Source: Kumtagia sp963829135 (GTDB taxonomy: Bacteria; Pseudomonadota; Alphaproteobacteria; Rhizobiales; Rhizobiaceae). From it: a stretch of DNA of 64,000 nucleotides. The DNA lies in assembly GCA_963829135.1 (NCBI GenBank), contig CAWHHO010000004.1, forward strand, positions 186,001 to 250,000, in the 5' to 3' direction. Position numbers and translations under genes: made by a program. The notes under the pieces were generated by a model. That model saw only the letters and a program-made list of their open reading frames with translations, had not been told where the DNA came from and searched no databases. This document shows positions 27,956-36,979 of this stretch, in pieces (position 1 is the stretch's first letter; each line of letters starts with the position of its first letter).

Positions 27956-29188
27956 ATGTCTCAAGTCCAGTCGCAAAGCCCCTATCGCTGGGTCATCGTC
28001 GCTGCCGGCGGCGTGCTCGGCTGCGTCGCCATCGGCGCGATGTTTTCGCTGCCGGTCCTGCTGCTGCCGATTTCCAAGGACACCGGATGGTCGGTCACCG
28101 GCGTCTCCAGCGCGATGACCATAGGCTTCCTCGCGTTGGCGCTTGCCAGCATGATCTGGGGCTCGCTGTCGGACCGGTTCGGGCCGCGCCTGGTGCTGCT
28201 GGCCGGGTCGGTGATCCTTTGCGCCAGCCTCGCGCTGGCCAGCCAGGTCACGTCGCTGTTCCAGTTCCAACTCGTGTTCGGGCTGCTCGTCGGCGGCGCC
28301 ACGGCGGCGATCTTCGCGCCGATGATGGCCTGCGTGACCGGCTGGTTCGAAACGCAGCGCAGCCTCGCCGTCTCGCTCGTCTCCGCCGGCATGGGCATGG
28401 CGCCGATGACAATGGCGCCACTCGCCGCTTGGCTGATTACCATCCACGATTGGCGCACGACGCTGCTTATCATTGCCGCCTTCGCGGCGGCCGTGATGAT
28501 CCCGGTTTCGCTGCTGGTGCGCCGCCCGCCGGTGCCGGAGACGGCAAGCGCTGCGGCTTCTGTCGATGGCCAGGTGCCGTCCGACATGTCGGTCGCGCAG
28601 GCGATCAAGTCGCCGCAGTTCATCATCCTGCTTTTGACCAACTTCTTCTGCTGCGCCACCCATTCCGGCCCGATCTTCCATACGGTGAGCTATGCAGTCA
28701 CTTGCGGCATCCCGATGGTGCTGGCGGTTTCGATCTACAGCATCGAGGGGTTGGCCGGCATGGGCGGGCGCATCGCCTTCGGTCTGCTCGGCGACCGTTT
28801 CGGCGCCAAGAACGTGCTGGTTGTCGGGTTGCTGGCTCAGGCATTCGGCGTGCTCGGCTACGTCTTCGTCAGCCACCTCAGCGGATTCTATGCGGTGGCG
28901 GTGCTTGTCGGCTTCATCTACGCCGGCGTCATGCCGCTGTACGCGGTGATCGCGCGCGACAATTTCCCGCAGCGCATGATGGGTACCGTCATTGGCGGAA
29001 CCGCCATGGCCGGCAGCCTCGGCATGGCCACCGGGCCGCTAACCGGCGGGTTCATCTATGAGAGTTTCGCCAGCTATAGCTGGCTGTATATCGGCTCATG
29101 GGCCATCGGGCTCGGGGCATTCCTGATTGCAATGACCTTCCGGCCGTTCCCCAAGACGCAGGAGCCGGCAGTCGCGGCTGCCGCGTAG
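27956..29188 (+). CDS. MFS transporter, 12 helices
   Basis: 410-residue major facilitator with twelve predicted transmembrane segments and the loop 2-3 signature as SDRFGPRLVLLAG (A-like motif D-R-x-G-R-R analogue), repeated in the second half as GDRFGAKNVLVVG. The central loop (about residues 195-215) is polar. The helix 8-9 region and NFPQRMMGTVIGGTAMAGSLG resemble the oxalate/formate antiporter-like group of anionic metabolite transporters. Substrate not deducible. Stands alone downstream of ppdK. Confidence 0.88.
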   Translation: MSQVQSQSPYRWVIVAAGGVLGCVAIGAMFSLPVLLLPISKDTGWSVTGVSSAMTIGFLALALASMIWGSLSDRFGPRLVLLAGSVILCASLALASQVTSLFQFQLVFGLLVGGATAAIFAPMMACVTGWFETQRSLAVSLVSAGMGMAPMTMAPLAAWLITIHDWRTTLLIIAAFAAAVMIPVSLLVRRPPVPETASAAASVDGQVPSDMSVAQAIKSPQFIILLLTNFFCCATHSGPIFHTVSYAVTCGIPMVLAVSIYSIEGLAGMGGRIAFGLLGDRFGAKNVLVVGLLAQAFGVLGYVFVSHLSGFYAVAVLVGFIYAGVMPLYAVIARDNFPQRMMGTVIGGTAMAGSLGMATGPLTGGFIYESFASYSWLYIGSWAIGLGAFLIAMTFRPFPKTQEPAVAAAA

Positions 29189-29472
29189 GTTGCCGACGAA
29201 CGTGCCATCGGCGAACTAGCGAGCAAATCGCAAAGGGGATGGGCGCGCTCGCGGGGTTCCGGCTGCTGCGCCCCGCCATACAACGACATGATGCGAGCAA
29301 ATCGAAGTGATCGCCGCGAACGCCGCCTCGCTAAGGTATTCGCCTTATCCCTCAAATTCGTCAGGCAGAGCGAGACTGGCATCGCCGCCTGAGTTGCAGG
29401 AAGTTGGGTACCGTCACGAGGCGCGCGATCTATGCCGCCTCGCCGAGATCCAATCTGCCGAAAGGGTTCAGC

Positions 29473-30300
29473 ATGCCCACAATCGTCACCGAGACGCCTT
29501 CGGATTTCGTAAACTACCTCACCGATCCAGGCCTGCCCGTCTACGACATGCATATTCCGCTGAAGCAGTATGTCTGTTCCGACCCGAATTTCGGCGGTAA
29601 CGCCGAAGCCGCGCAGGTCATCGGCCATGCCAACCAGAAAATACCGATCGATGACCTGACGAAGAAGAAAATCAGTTCCAAGACCCGCAACATTGGCCGG
29701 CTTACCACGGGCCAAGGCTATCCGGACGACTTCATCCTTCTGATGGAGCACATGACGGACAATATCGACAAGATGCGCGCCGCGCCGGAGCTCAAGAACA
29801 AGGACTATTTTCGCGATCCCAATCTCGACGTCGAGGCTGTGCTCAACAGAATGGTCGAGAAGAAAGTCTTCGGCATGGACTGCATCGGTTTCGTCTCGCA
29901 ATACCTTGTCTATGCGGGCGTCTGGCAAGAGTACAAGACCTACTATCCCGCCGATTATCGCCGCGAGTTCAAGCCGGTGAAGTCGCTGAAGGAAGTAGAG
30001 CGTCTATGCCTGGTGATCTGGAACAATTATCACATCGGCATCATCGATTATGTCGGCGACTACGATGAGGAAAAGGGCGAACTGATGGTCGATGTATGTC
30101 AGAGTTCCTCGTCCAACGAGGCTAAAGGGCCGCAGACCAATGTCGACGTCACCCTGCGCGTATCGCCGAACGACACCTACCAAGGCGCGCAGAAGTTCAA
30201 GATATGGAGAAAGGGTTCACCGGTGATGCCGGTCCCGCATCCCGTGTATATCTGCAAGATGCCGGGGCTTGTTTATCAGGGCGATATGGCCTTCGACTGA
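29473..30300 (+). CDS. Putative NlpC/P60-like cysteine peptidase-fold protein
   Basis: 275 residues, not confidently recognised. GMDCIGFVSQYLVYAGVW near residue 137 resembles the DCSGFV active-site motif of NlpC/P60 enzymes, and YHIGIIDYVGDY near 190 resembles the HVGIYxG histidine motif; a polar VDVCQSSSSN follows. Order and spacing fit that fold, but the usual Ser after Cys is Ile. There is no signal peptide, so a cell-wall role is uncertain. The ATG at 29473 has AAAGGG seven bases upstream; an in-frame ATG 69 bases earlier lacks a ribosome site. Confidence 0.6.
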   Translation: MPTIVTETPSDFVNYLTDPGLPVYDMHIPLKQYVCSDPNFGGNAEAAQVIGHANQKIPIDDLTKKKISSKTRNIGRLTTGQGYPDDFILLMEHMTDNIDKMRAAPELKNKDYFRDPNLDVEAVLNRMVEKKVFGMDCIGFVSQYLVYAGVWQEYKTYYPADYRREFKPVKSLKEVERLCLVIWNNYHIGIIDYVGDYDEEKGELMVDVCQSSSSNEAKGPQTNVDVTLRVSPNDTYQGAQKFKIWRKGSPVMPVPHPVYICKMPGLVYQGDMAFD

Positions 30301-30359
30301 GCGCAGACCATACCTCCCTCCGTATATTTCTCACAACAGATAAGAGAACGCAGCGCGCC

Positions 30360-30740
30360 TCAATCCGCCCTGATCGTCACCTTATTTTGATAGAACGCGC
30401 CGTGGTTCTTGATGGCGACAGTTTCGTCGTAGGGTGCTTCATAGGCCCACATGACATTGGCGCCGGCTTCACCGAGCGCCGGCACGCTCCAGTAGCTGGC
30501 ATTGCCTTTGTAGGGGCAGCGGCTCGAATGATCCGTCTTTGCGAGCCTGTCGAAATGGATATCGGAGAAGGGAATGTAGAATGCCGGAGGGTATGGCGTC
30601 TCTGCGAGCACCTTGGCGTTGGTCGAGTTTGCAATCTCCACGCCGCCGGCAGTGACGACGACGCGGCCTTGATAAGGCTCGATGGTGATGACCTTGGAAG
30701 GATTTTCGACAAAGCCCGGCGCCGGGTTCGATCCTGTCAT
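30360..30740 (-). CDS. DUF427 family protein
   Basis: 126-residue protein. The conserved DUF427 core is visible as GRVVVTAGGVEIANSTNAK, then PPAFYIPFSDIHFD, SSRCPYKGNASYW and WAYEAPYDETVAIKNHGAFYQ. The CPYKG motif is the family hallmark. Function unknown. An open frame extends 53 codons upstream, but the ATG at 30740 has AAAGGG with good spacing and begins where family similarity begins. The next gene upstream on the strand is the unknown 30900-31286. Confidence 0.85.
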   Translation of the reverse strand: MTGSNPAPGFVENPSKVITIEPYQGRVVVTAGGVEIANSTNAKVLAETPYPPAFYIPFSDIHFDRLAKTDHSSRCPYKGNASYWSVPALGEAGANVMWAYEAPYDETVAIKNHGAFYQNKVTIRAD

Positions 30741-30899
30741 GGCTGGCCCTTTCGGTTCCTCGAAGAAGCGTGGCGCAATCGCCGCTGGACCCATGTGGGG
30801 CGTTTCGCGCCCCGCACAAGCACCGAAAGCGCATGTCACCCAAAATGCCTGGTCATTTAGGAACGACGTGCGCCAATTGATAGACGCAGGCGAGTACAT

Positions 30900-31286
30900 C
30901 TATTCCGCGTTTTTAGCGGCGCCGAAAATGTCTGCGAGCGAGGCATAGGATGCAGCGATGGCCGCGATTGGGCTTTTGCTATTTGCAGCCTGTTCTACCT
31001 GAAGCCGTCCGCCTGATATCGGCATGGACAGAATGAGGTAGTGCCGACCTTCGCCTTCATACACGGCGCCTGCAGCGACGTGTCTCGCGTCGTCCCCGGC
31101 ACCCGTGATCATCTTGAAAAGCATCGTACCCCCCACGCAGTCCAACGCGGCAAGCACGATCTCTTCGAAACGCTCTTCGCTTACGGGCTCCGCGGACGCG
31201 ATCGACGCGGACGCCCTCGTCACTTCGGGGTCGGGATCCTGCCCTGCAAGCGCGCTGGCTTTCTCGACGAGCCGTTGAGCATCCAT
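30900..31286 (-). CDS. Uncharacterised protein, 128 residues
   Basis: Not recognised. A helical N-terminus with Asp/Glu/Ala (MDAQRLVEKASALAGQDPDP) leads into an alpha/beta region (FEEIVLAALDCVGGTMLFKM, then GRHYLILSMPISGG) with no obvious active site. ATG at 31286 has GAGG six bases upstream; an upstream in-frame ATG at 31373 gives a Cys/Arg-rich extension that looks like noise. It lies 159 bases before the DUF427 gene on the same strand. Confidence 0.55.
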   Translation of the reverse strand: MDAQRLVEKASALAGQDPDPEVTRASASIASAEPVSEERFEEIVLAALDCVGGTMLFKMITGAGDDARHVAAGAVYEGEGRHYLILSMPISGGRLQVEQAANSKSPIAAIAASYASLADIFGAAKNAE

Positions 31287-31513
31287 ACTGCACCTCGCTA
31301 CGCGATGCGCCCGTTCCAGGCCCAGCCCCCGCCTGAAAGCAACGCATCCAAAGCGCCTGACCGAAACGCACACCTCGTGCCAGGCACTTACACCAAACTC
31401 ACGCCCATCCTAACGCTCTACGCACACATTGGCCGGATTGTGGCGCGTGACGCTGGACACGGGGCTACTTGCCAACGCAAACTCCAGAAAAAATCGCCAG
31501 GGAGGAACGCGCG

Positions 31514-33145
31514 ATGCTCGGACTGATGCAGCAGTGGCCGCTGTTGTGCCACAAGGTCCTCGACTATGCAGCGGCACAACACGGCAACCGCGAGATCGTC
31601 TCGCGCTCCGTCGAAGGGCCGATTGTCCGCACCAACTATATCGAAGTCCGTGCTCGCGCTCTGAAAGTCGCGCAGCGTCTTGAACGCGACGGCTACGGGC
31701 TGGGCGACCGCATCGCCACACTCGCCTGGAACACCGCGCGGCACTTCGAATGTTGGTACGGTATCAATGGTATCGGCGCGATCTATCACACGCTCAATCC
31801 CCGCCTGTTTCCCGACCAGATCGCCTGGATCATGAACAATGCGGAAGACAAACTGCTCTTTGTCGACCTGACTTTCGTGCCGCTCGTCGAGAAGATAGCG
31901 TCGCAGGTGAAATCGATGCGTCAGGTGGTGGTACTGACGGACCGCGAACACATGCCTCAGACGTCCCTGCCGAATGTGGCCGCTTACGAGGACTGGCTGG
32001 ACGAAGTGGACGGCGATTTCACCTGGAAAAGCTTTGACGAAAACACCGCCGCCAGCATGTGTTACACATCCGGGACGACGGGCAATCCGAAGGGAGTCGT
32101 CTACAGCCATCGTTCGAATGTCTTGCATGCAATGATCTCGTGTGTGCCAAACGCCTGGGGGCTATCCTGCCGCGAGATCGTCCTTCCGGTCGTTCCGATG
32201 TTCCACGCCAATGCCTGGGGTATCGCCCATAGCGGGCCTATGTCTGGCACAAAGCTTGTAATGCCCGGCGGCAAGCTCGATGGCGCCTCGATTTATGAAC
32301 TGCTCGACACAGAGAGAGTGACCTTCACCGCTGCCGTGCCGACCATATGGCTGATGCTGCTCCAACACCTGGAAGAGCACGGCAAGAAGTTACCTTATCT
32401 CAGGAAGGTATTGATCGGCGGCGCGGCCTGCCCGCGCGTTATCACCCAGAAATTCCAGGCGGATTACGATGTGGAGGTCATTCATGCCTGGGGCATGACC
32501 GAAATGTCGCCATGCGGTTCTCTGTGCACGATGAAGCCGGATTATGATGACTTGGAAGGCGAGGAGCGCCTCGATATTCAGCAGAAGCAGGGCTATGCGC
32601 CGTTTGGCGTCGAGATGAAAGTGACCGGCGACGACAACTGCGATCTACCATGGGATGGCGCGACCTTCGGCAATCTCAAGGTGCGTGGCCCTGCCGTTGC
32701 CGGTGCCTATTTCGGCGGTGTGGGCAAGGAACAGTTCGACGAGCAGGGCTGGTTCGATACGGGCGATGTCGCGCACATCGATCCGCACGGCTACATGCAG
32801 ATCACCGATCGGGCCAAGGATGTGATCAAGTCGGGCGGCGAGTGGATCTCGACAATCGAACTCGAAAACATCGCCGTCGGCCACCCCGATATCGCCGAGG
32901 CGGCAGTAATCGGCATCAGTCACCGGAAATGGGCGGAGCGCCCGTTGCTCGTCGTCGTGCCTAAGCCGGGAAAGGAGCCGGAGAAGGGCGAAATTCTATC
33001 GTTCATGAAAGACAAGGTCGCAAAATGGTGGATGCCGGACGATATCGCCTTCGTCGCCGAAATTCCGCACACAGCGACGGGCAAGATCCAGAAGAGGACC
33101 CTGCGTGAGCAGTTCAAGGACTACCGTTTGCCGACCGATGCTTGA
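31514..33145 (+). CDS. AMP-dependent acyl-CoA ligase (long/medium-chain fatty acid type)
   Basis: 543-residue adenylate-forming enzyme that activates a fatty acid to its CoA thioester. Motifs in order: the P-loop-like MCYTSGTTGNPKGVVYSHR, the adenine-binding HAWGMTEMSPCGS, the hinge DRAKDVIKSGGEWIS, and the terminal lysine region TATGKIQKRTLREQF. It begins MLGLMQQWPLLCHKVLDYAA, the normal N-terminus of this branch, with GGGAGGA eight bases upstream; a TTG 45 bases earlier is rejected for that reason. DUF1499 gene follows after ten bases. Chain length preference unknown. Confidence 0.92.
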   Translation: MLGLMQQWPLLCHKVLDYAAAQHGNREIVSRSVEGPIVRTNYIEVRARALKVAQRLERDGYGLGDRIATLAWNTARHFECWYGINGIGAIYHTLNPRLFPDQIAWIMNNAEDKLLFVDLTFVPLVEKIASQVKSMRQVVVLTDREHMPQTSLPNVAAYEDWLDEVDGDFTWKSFDENTAASMCYTSGTTGNPKGVVYSHRSNVLHAMISCVPNAWGLSCREIVLPVVPMFHANAWGIAHSGPMSGTKLVMPGGKLDGASIYELLDTERVTFTAAVPTIWLMLLQHLEEHGKKLPYLRKVLIGGAACPRVITQKFQADYDVEVIHAWGMTEMSPCGSLCTMKPDYDDLEGEERLDIQQKQGYAPFGVEMKVTGDDNCDLPWDGATFGNLKVRGPAVAGAYFGGVGKEQFDEQGWFDTGDVAHIDPHGYMQITDRAKDVIKSGGEWISTIELENIAVGHPDIAEAAVIGISHRKWAERPLLVVVPKPGKEPEKGEILSFMKDKVAKWWMPDDIAFVAEIPHTATGKIQKRTLREQFKDYRLPTDA

Positions 33146-33154
33146 GGGCGCCGT

Positions 33155-33973
33155 ATGGCGGCAGTAATCGAGCGGCGCGTCACGCGCGCAGCCGGCTGGT
33201 CGCGGCGACTTGGCGCTTTTTCGTTCGTGCTGTTCGTCACGGCCGGGCTTTCACACCGCTACCAGTATCTCGAAACGCCGGCGTTCCTGTGGGTGCTGAC
33301 GCTGGTGGCGGGACTGTCGCTGCTGGCGCTGGTGTGCGGTGTCTTTGCGTTTCGAAGATACTGGGTCCATGACGATCTCGGCTCGGGCGATCTGACCGTC
33401 GGCATCGTCATGGCCCTGCTGACCCTGACGCCGTTCGCGATTTCCGGCTATCGCTACGTCACCGATCCGGAACTCACCGACATCTCTACCGATGTGAAGG
33501 ACCCGCCCGCACTGGCCGATGCAATGGTGCATCGTCTAGCCGGCATGAACCCTATAGTGCCGATCTCGCCCGAGAGTGCGGCCCTGCAATTGCGCGACTA
33601 CCCCGCGGTTACCGGACATCACTATGATTTGCCTTCGGACCAGGTGATCGAGGTGATTGAAATGCTCGCGGTCGACAGGGGATGGGTACTGAGTTCTGCA
33701 AGCGCGCAGAACGAGTCGAGCAACGAATTCACATTCGAGTGCGGCGCCGGCTCGCCCATCCTGCGGTTTCCCGCCGACGTCGCCATCCGCATCGTCGACG
33801 CCGACAACGGCTCGGAGGTCGATATGCGCTCGGCGTCGCGTTACGGGCCGCATGATCTCGGCGACAACGCGGCGCGGATCGAAGCCTTCCTGGCCGATCT
33901 CGATGTCGAAGTGGCGCGGCGCACGGCTGGAATCGCCCCCGGCGTGGTGGACTCAAAGCCGCGTCTGCCCTAA
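33155..33973 (+). CDS. DUF1499 family membrane protein
   Basis: 272 residues. Three hydrophobic helices (about 20-36, 44-66, 82-98) are followed by a soluble DUF1499 domain: NPIVPISPESAALQLRDYPAV, DRGWVLSSASAQNESSNE, and PADVAIRIVDADNGSEVDMRSASRYG with the closing DLGDNAARIEAFLADLD. Function of the family is unknown. It is only nine bases from the acyl-CoA ligase stop, so the pair is likely one operon. Confidence 0.85.
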   Translation: MAAVIERRVTRAAGWSRRLGAFSFVLFVTAGLSHRYQYLETPAFLWVLTLVAGLSLLALVCGVFAFRRYWVHDDLGSGDLTVGIVMALLTLTPFAISGYRYVTDPELTDISTDVKDPPALADAMVHRLAGMNPIVPISPESAALQLRDYPAVTGHHYDLPSDQVIEVIEMLAVDRGWVLSSASAQNESSNEFTFECGAGSPILRFPADVAIRIVDADNGSEVDMRSASRYGPHDLGDNAARIEAFLADLDVEVARRTAGIAPGVVDSKPRLP

Positions 33974-34005
33974 TTCGGTTGGCGACAGGGAGATGGTTTG
34001 GACGA

Positions 34006-34510
34006 ATGGGCAAAGCCACGCCGAGCCCCGCCGTGGGCAGGAAGACGTCCGGAAAAAAGGTCAAGCCGGCCAAGTCGTCCGCCGCCCACGCAGCCGCCGG
34101 CGACAGCCGGCCGGCGCTCCTTTCCGGCGGCAATCCGCAGATCGCCAAGGGCTATGGCGAACGCGCCCGTGCAAGCCTACATAGCCGCTATGCCAGGCTG
34201 GAAAAGCGAGGTCGGCCGCCGGATTGACGCACTTGTCGAGCGCACCGTCCCGGGGGTGAGCAAGGCGGTCAAGTGGAACTCGCCGCTGTATGGCATCGAT
34301 GGACGGGGCTGGTTCCTCGGCATCCATGTCTTCACACGATATGTCAAAGTGGCGTTCTTCCGCGGCGCTTTGCTGAAACCGGTTCCCCCCGGCAAATCCA
34401 AGCAGGCGGAGGTGCGTTACCTCGACATCCATGAGGAGGAACTACTGGACGAAGCTCAGTTCGCCGACTGGGTGAAGCAGGCAAGCGAACTGCCCGGCGA
34501 AAAGATGTGA
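34006..34510 (+). pseudogene. DUF1801 protein, frame broken by one extra base at 34160-34161
   Basis: The first frame, from ATG 34006, gives a Lys/Ala/Pro-rich head and SGGNPQIAKGYG. The second frame gives APVQAYIAAMPGWKSEV and the DUF1801 core VKWNSPLYGIDGRGWF. In related proteins these two stretches are continuous (GD/APVQAYIAAMPGWK), and removing one A in GGCGAACGCG restores that. A one-base insertion therefore splits an otherwise intact gene. It is seven bases from a second DUF1801 gene. Confidence 0.8.
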
Positions 34511-34516
34511 GTTGCC

Positions 34517-34978
34517 ATGGAGAATGCGATGACGGCCACGGAGAAAGGCATGACCGATGCGCAGCAGTCAAAACCAGAAACTTCTCCTTCCCAACAGATC
34601 GATGCGAGGATCAGGGAACTGGACGATTGGCGCGGCAAGATGCTTGCGCGGGTTCGGAAGCTTATCAAGCAGGCTGACCCGGCGGTGGTCGAGACTTGGA
34701 AGTGGCGAGGCGTTCCGGTGTGGGAGCACGACGGAATCATCTGCACCGGCGAAACCTACAAGACTGCCGTCAAATTGACCTTCGCCAAGGGCGCTGCGTT
34801 GGACGACCCCTCCAAGCTCTTCAATTCCAGCCTGGAAGGAAACACGCGGCGCGCCATCGATATCCATGAAGGCGAGGAGATTGACGAGAGCGCCTTTCAA
34901 ACCCTTATTCGCGCAGCGGTGACCCTGAACACAACGAAAAAGGCGGGCGTCGGCTCCCGCAATATAACGAGCGCCTGA
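34517..34978 (+). CDS. DUF1801 family protein
   Basis: 153-residue YdhG-like protein with intact frame. Family segments: PSQQIDARIRELDDWRGKML, then VRKLIKQADPAVVETWKWRGVPVW, and ICTGETYKTAVKLTFAKGA. The fold is YdhG-like and function is unknown, though some relatives are iron-response or frataxin-like. Several Met codons near the start make the exact N-terminus uncertain (34517, 34529 or 34550). It follows a related but frameshifted copy, forming a tandem pair. Confidence 0.82.
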   Translation: MENAMTATEKGMTDAQQSKPETSPSQQIDARIRELDDWRGKMLARVRKLIKQADPAVVETWKWRGVPVWEHDGIICTGETYKTAVKLTFAKGAALDDPSKLFNSSLEGNTRRAIDIHEGEEIDESAFQTLIRAAVTLNTTKKAGVGSRNITSA

Positions 34979-34983
34979 CGGCC

Positions 34984-35883
34984 TTAACCTGCAAGATACA
35001 CGCCTTCCAGGGCCGGCGCCCCTTCGGTTGTTACGGCGCCGCGCGCGACAAGGTCTTCGAGATGCGCGAAGACTGACAGGCCGGCGGCGCCGAACAGTCT
35101 TGGATCCGTGTCGCGATAGATCGCCGCGACTATCGCGGGGATGGTGCGGTCCCCTTTTGCAACACGTTCGAGAATGGCGCGCTCGCGCATCCTGCGGTGT
35201 GCCCTGAGACCGCGCACGAAGGCGGCGGGCTTTCTGATCGGCCCCCCATGCCCTGGAAAATAGAGCGTGTCGTGGCGGTCCAGCAGCCGGTCCAGAGACG
35301 CCATATAGTCGCGCATGGAACCATCCGGTGGCGCAACGATGGTCGTCGCCCAGCCCATCACGTGGTCGCCGGAAAACAGCATGCCCGTGCCCTCCAGGGC
35401 GTAAGCCATATGATTGGCGGCATGGCCGGGCGTGGAGACGGCGCGCAGCGCCCACCCGTCACCGTCGATCACCTCTTGATCCACGAGCGCGCGGTCGGGC
35501 TGAAAATCGAAATCGGCGCTGGCGTCGAGCAACTGGCCCTCGCCGAGGCGGATCGCACGGGCCGGGCGATGCGGCCCCTCGGCAAGCACGGCCGCGCCGG
35601 TCGCCTCGGCAAGTGGTCGCGTCAACGGCGAATGGTCGCGATGCGTATGGCTGACCAGAATGTGGCTGACCGGGCGGCCATTTATGGCGCGAAGCAGCGT
35701 TTGCAGGTGCGAATCGTCGGCTGGACCGGGATCGATGACGGCCAGCGATTTCGTCCCGACGATGTAGCTGTTGGTGCCATGGAAGGTGAAAGGGCTGGGG
35801 TTCGGTGCGGTGACGCGCAGCACGCCGGCCGCGACCTCGACCGCCTCGCCATGGTGCGGAACAAAATTTGTGTTGAATTTCAA
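34984..35883 (-). CDS. MBL-fold metallo-hydrolase (LACTB2-like)
   Basis: 299-residue metallo-beta-lactamase fold protein. The zinc motif HTHRDH is in ILVSHTHRDHSPLTRP; a second zinc His is in STPGHAANHMAY and the Asp in LFSGDHVMGW. The C-terminal winged segment (KPAAFVRGLRAHRRMRERAIL... RDTDPRLFGAAG) matches LACTB2-like proteins, whose animal homologue is an endoribonuclease. The real substrate here is unknown. Convergent with the DUF1801 gene, only five bases between stops. Confidence 0.88.
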   Translation of the reverse strand: MKFNTNFVPHHGEAVEVAAGVLRVTAPNPSPFTFHGTNSYIVGTKSLAVIDPGPADDSHLQTLLRAINGRPVSHILVSHTHRDHSPLTRPLAEATGAAVLAEGPHRPARAIRLGEGQLLDASADFDFQPDRALVDQEVIDGDGWALRAVSTPGHAANHMAYALEGTGMLFSGDHVMGWATTIVAPPDGSMRDYMASLDRLLDRHDTLYFPGHGGPIRKPAAFVRGLRAHRRMRERAILERVAKGDRTIPAIVAAIYRDTDPRLFGAAGLSVFAHLEDLVARGAVTTEGAPALEGVYLAG

Positions 35884-35989
35884 GTCATCGGCCCGCAGCG
35901 AAAAACGGTTTGCCGCTTAGCACGGAAGCCAATATACCGGAAGCCAATGGCGGATTCAGGTTCGTCACGGTTCATCTAGGGGATAGTCA

Positions 35990-36583
35990 ATGGCAACCGC
36001 AATCACTGCTCGACCACTTGTTTCGCTGGCACTGCCGGAGAACCGCGCGATGCGGCTTGCAGCGCAGATCCTACTGGCAATCGCCGGCACGATCATCCTG
36101 ACGATCTCTGCCAAAGCCAAGGTGGTGCTCGGCCCCGTCGATATGTCGTTGCAGACGCTGGCGGTCTTCCTGATCGCAATCGCCTTCGGCGGTCGCCTCG
36201 CAGTGGCTACCCTTTTGCTTTACATGGCCCAAGGTGCTGCCGGCCTGCCGGTGTTTCAAAGCACGCCGGAGAAGGGCATCGGCCTCGCCTATATGATGGG
36301 TCCCACCGGCGGCTACCTGGCCGGTTTCGTCGTCATGGCCGCGATCGTCGGCTGGGCTGCGGATCGCGGCTGGGATCGCAACCCGTTCAAGCTGTTTGCG
36401 GCGCTTCTTGTTGCGGAAGCCATTATGATGGCGATGGGCTATGGCTGGTTGGCCCACCTGATAGGCGCCGAAAAAGCGTGGCAGTTCGGCGTCGTTCCGT
36501 TCATCGTGCCGGACCTGATCAAGGTTGCGCTCGCGGCGGCAATCGCACCGGCTGTGTGGTCGCTTCTGCCGCAGAAGGGTTGA
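35990..36583 (+). CDS. bioY: Biotin transporter BioY
   Basis: 197-residue integral membrane S-component for biotin uptake. Family signatures: ILTISAKAKVVLGPVDMSLQTLAVFLIAIAFGG-type segment near residues 38-70, the LYMAQGAAGLPVF helix, MGPTGGYLAGF, and a final VPDLIKVALAAAIAPAVW helix. Six helices are predicted. No bioM or bioN genes are nearby, so it must work alone or with a distant energising module. Divergent from the metallo-hydrolase and followed by an inverted-repeat element. Confidence 0.94.
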   Translation: MATAITARPLVSLALPENRAMRLAAQILLAIAGTIILTISAKAKVVLGPVDMSLQTLAVFLIAIAFGGRLAVATLLLYMAQGAAGLPVFQSTPEKGIGLAYMMGPTGGYLAGFVVMAAIVGWAADRGWDRNPFKLFAALLVAEAIMMAMGYGWLAHLIGAEKAWQFGVVPFIVPDLIKVALAAAIAPAVWSLLPQKG

Positions 36584-36979
36584 GGGTTACCCTCCCCCTT
36601 GTGGGGAGGGTCGCGGAACAAGGAGCGCGGAACGCGCGGATTGAGACGCGGGGTGGGGGTAACCAACGCCACGCTCCGGATTTCACGCCCACCCCGTCTC
36701 GCGATCTCCACTTCGTTCCGATTGCAGCCGACCCTCCCCACAAGGGGGAGTGCAAGGAGCTCAGCGCAAAGCCATTCCCGCATCTTGGGTAGTTGTATCA
36801 AAGCCATAGAACAAAATTCCACTGGCCATCAGTCCTGAGAAACGATCGCCCCGCCTTCGCCGGCATTTTGGCAGAGTCATCCTTGAGGCAATTTCGCATT
36901 CTGCGAGACTGCGCGAAAATCCGGAGTTCTCGGACGGGTAGGCTTAATGCCAACCTGTCCTTCTCGTAGTTGGACAATC
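36584..36979. other. Intergenic stretch between bioY and cysD
   Basis: 396 bases without a supported gene. The first half is a GC-rich palindromic element (inverted arms at 36592-36613 and 36729-36750); the second half shows nothing I can name and presumably contains the cysD promoter. Confidence 0.6.
36592..36750. repeat. Inverted-repeat (palindromic) element after bioY
   Basis: A 22-base arm, CTCCCCCTTGTGGGGAGGGTCG at positions 36592-36613 written here in part, is repeated perfectly inverted at 36729-36750, with about 115 bases between. Each arm is itself nearly palindromic (CCCTCCCC..GGGGAGGG). Such arms bracketing a GC-rich centre are typical of small dispersed palindromic repeats in Mesorhizobium and relatives. 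Confidence 0.72.
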
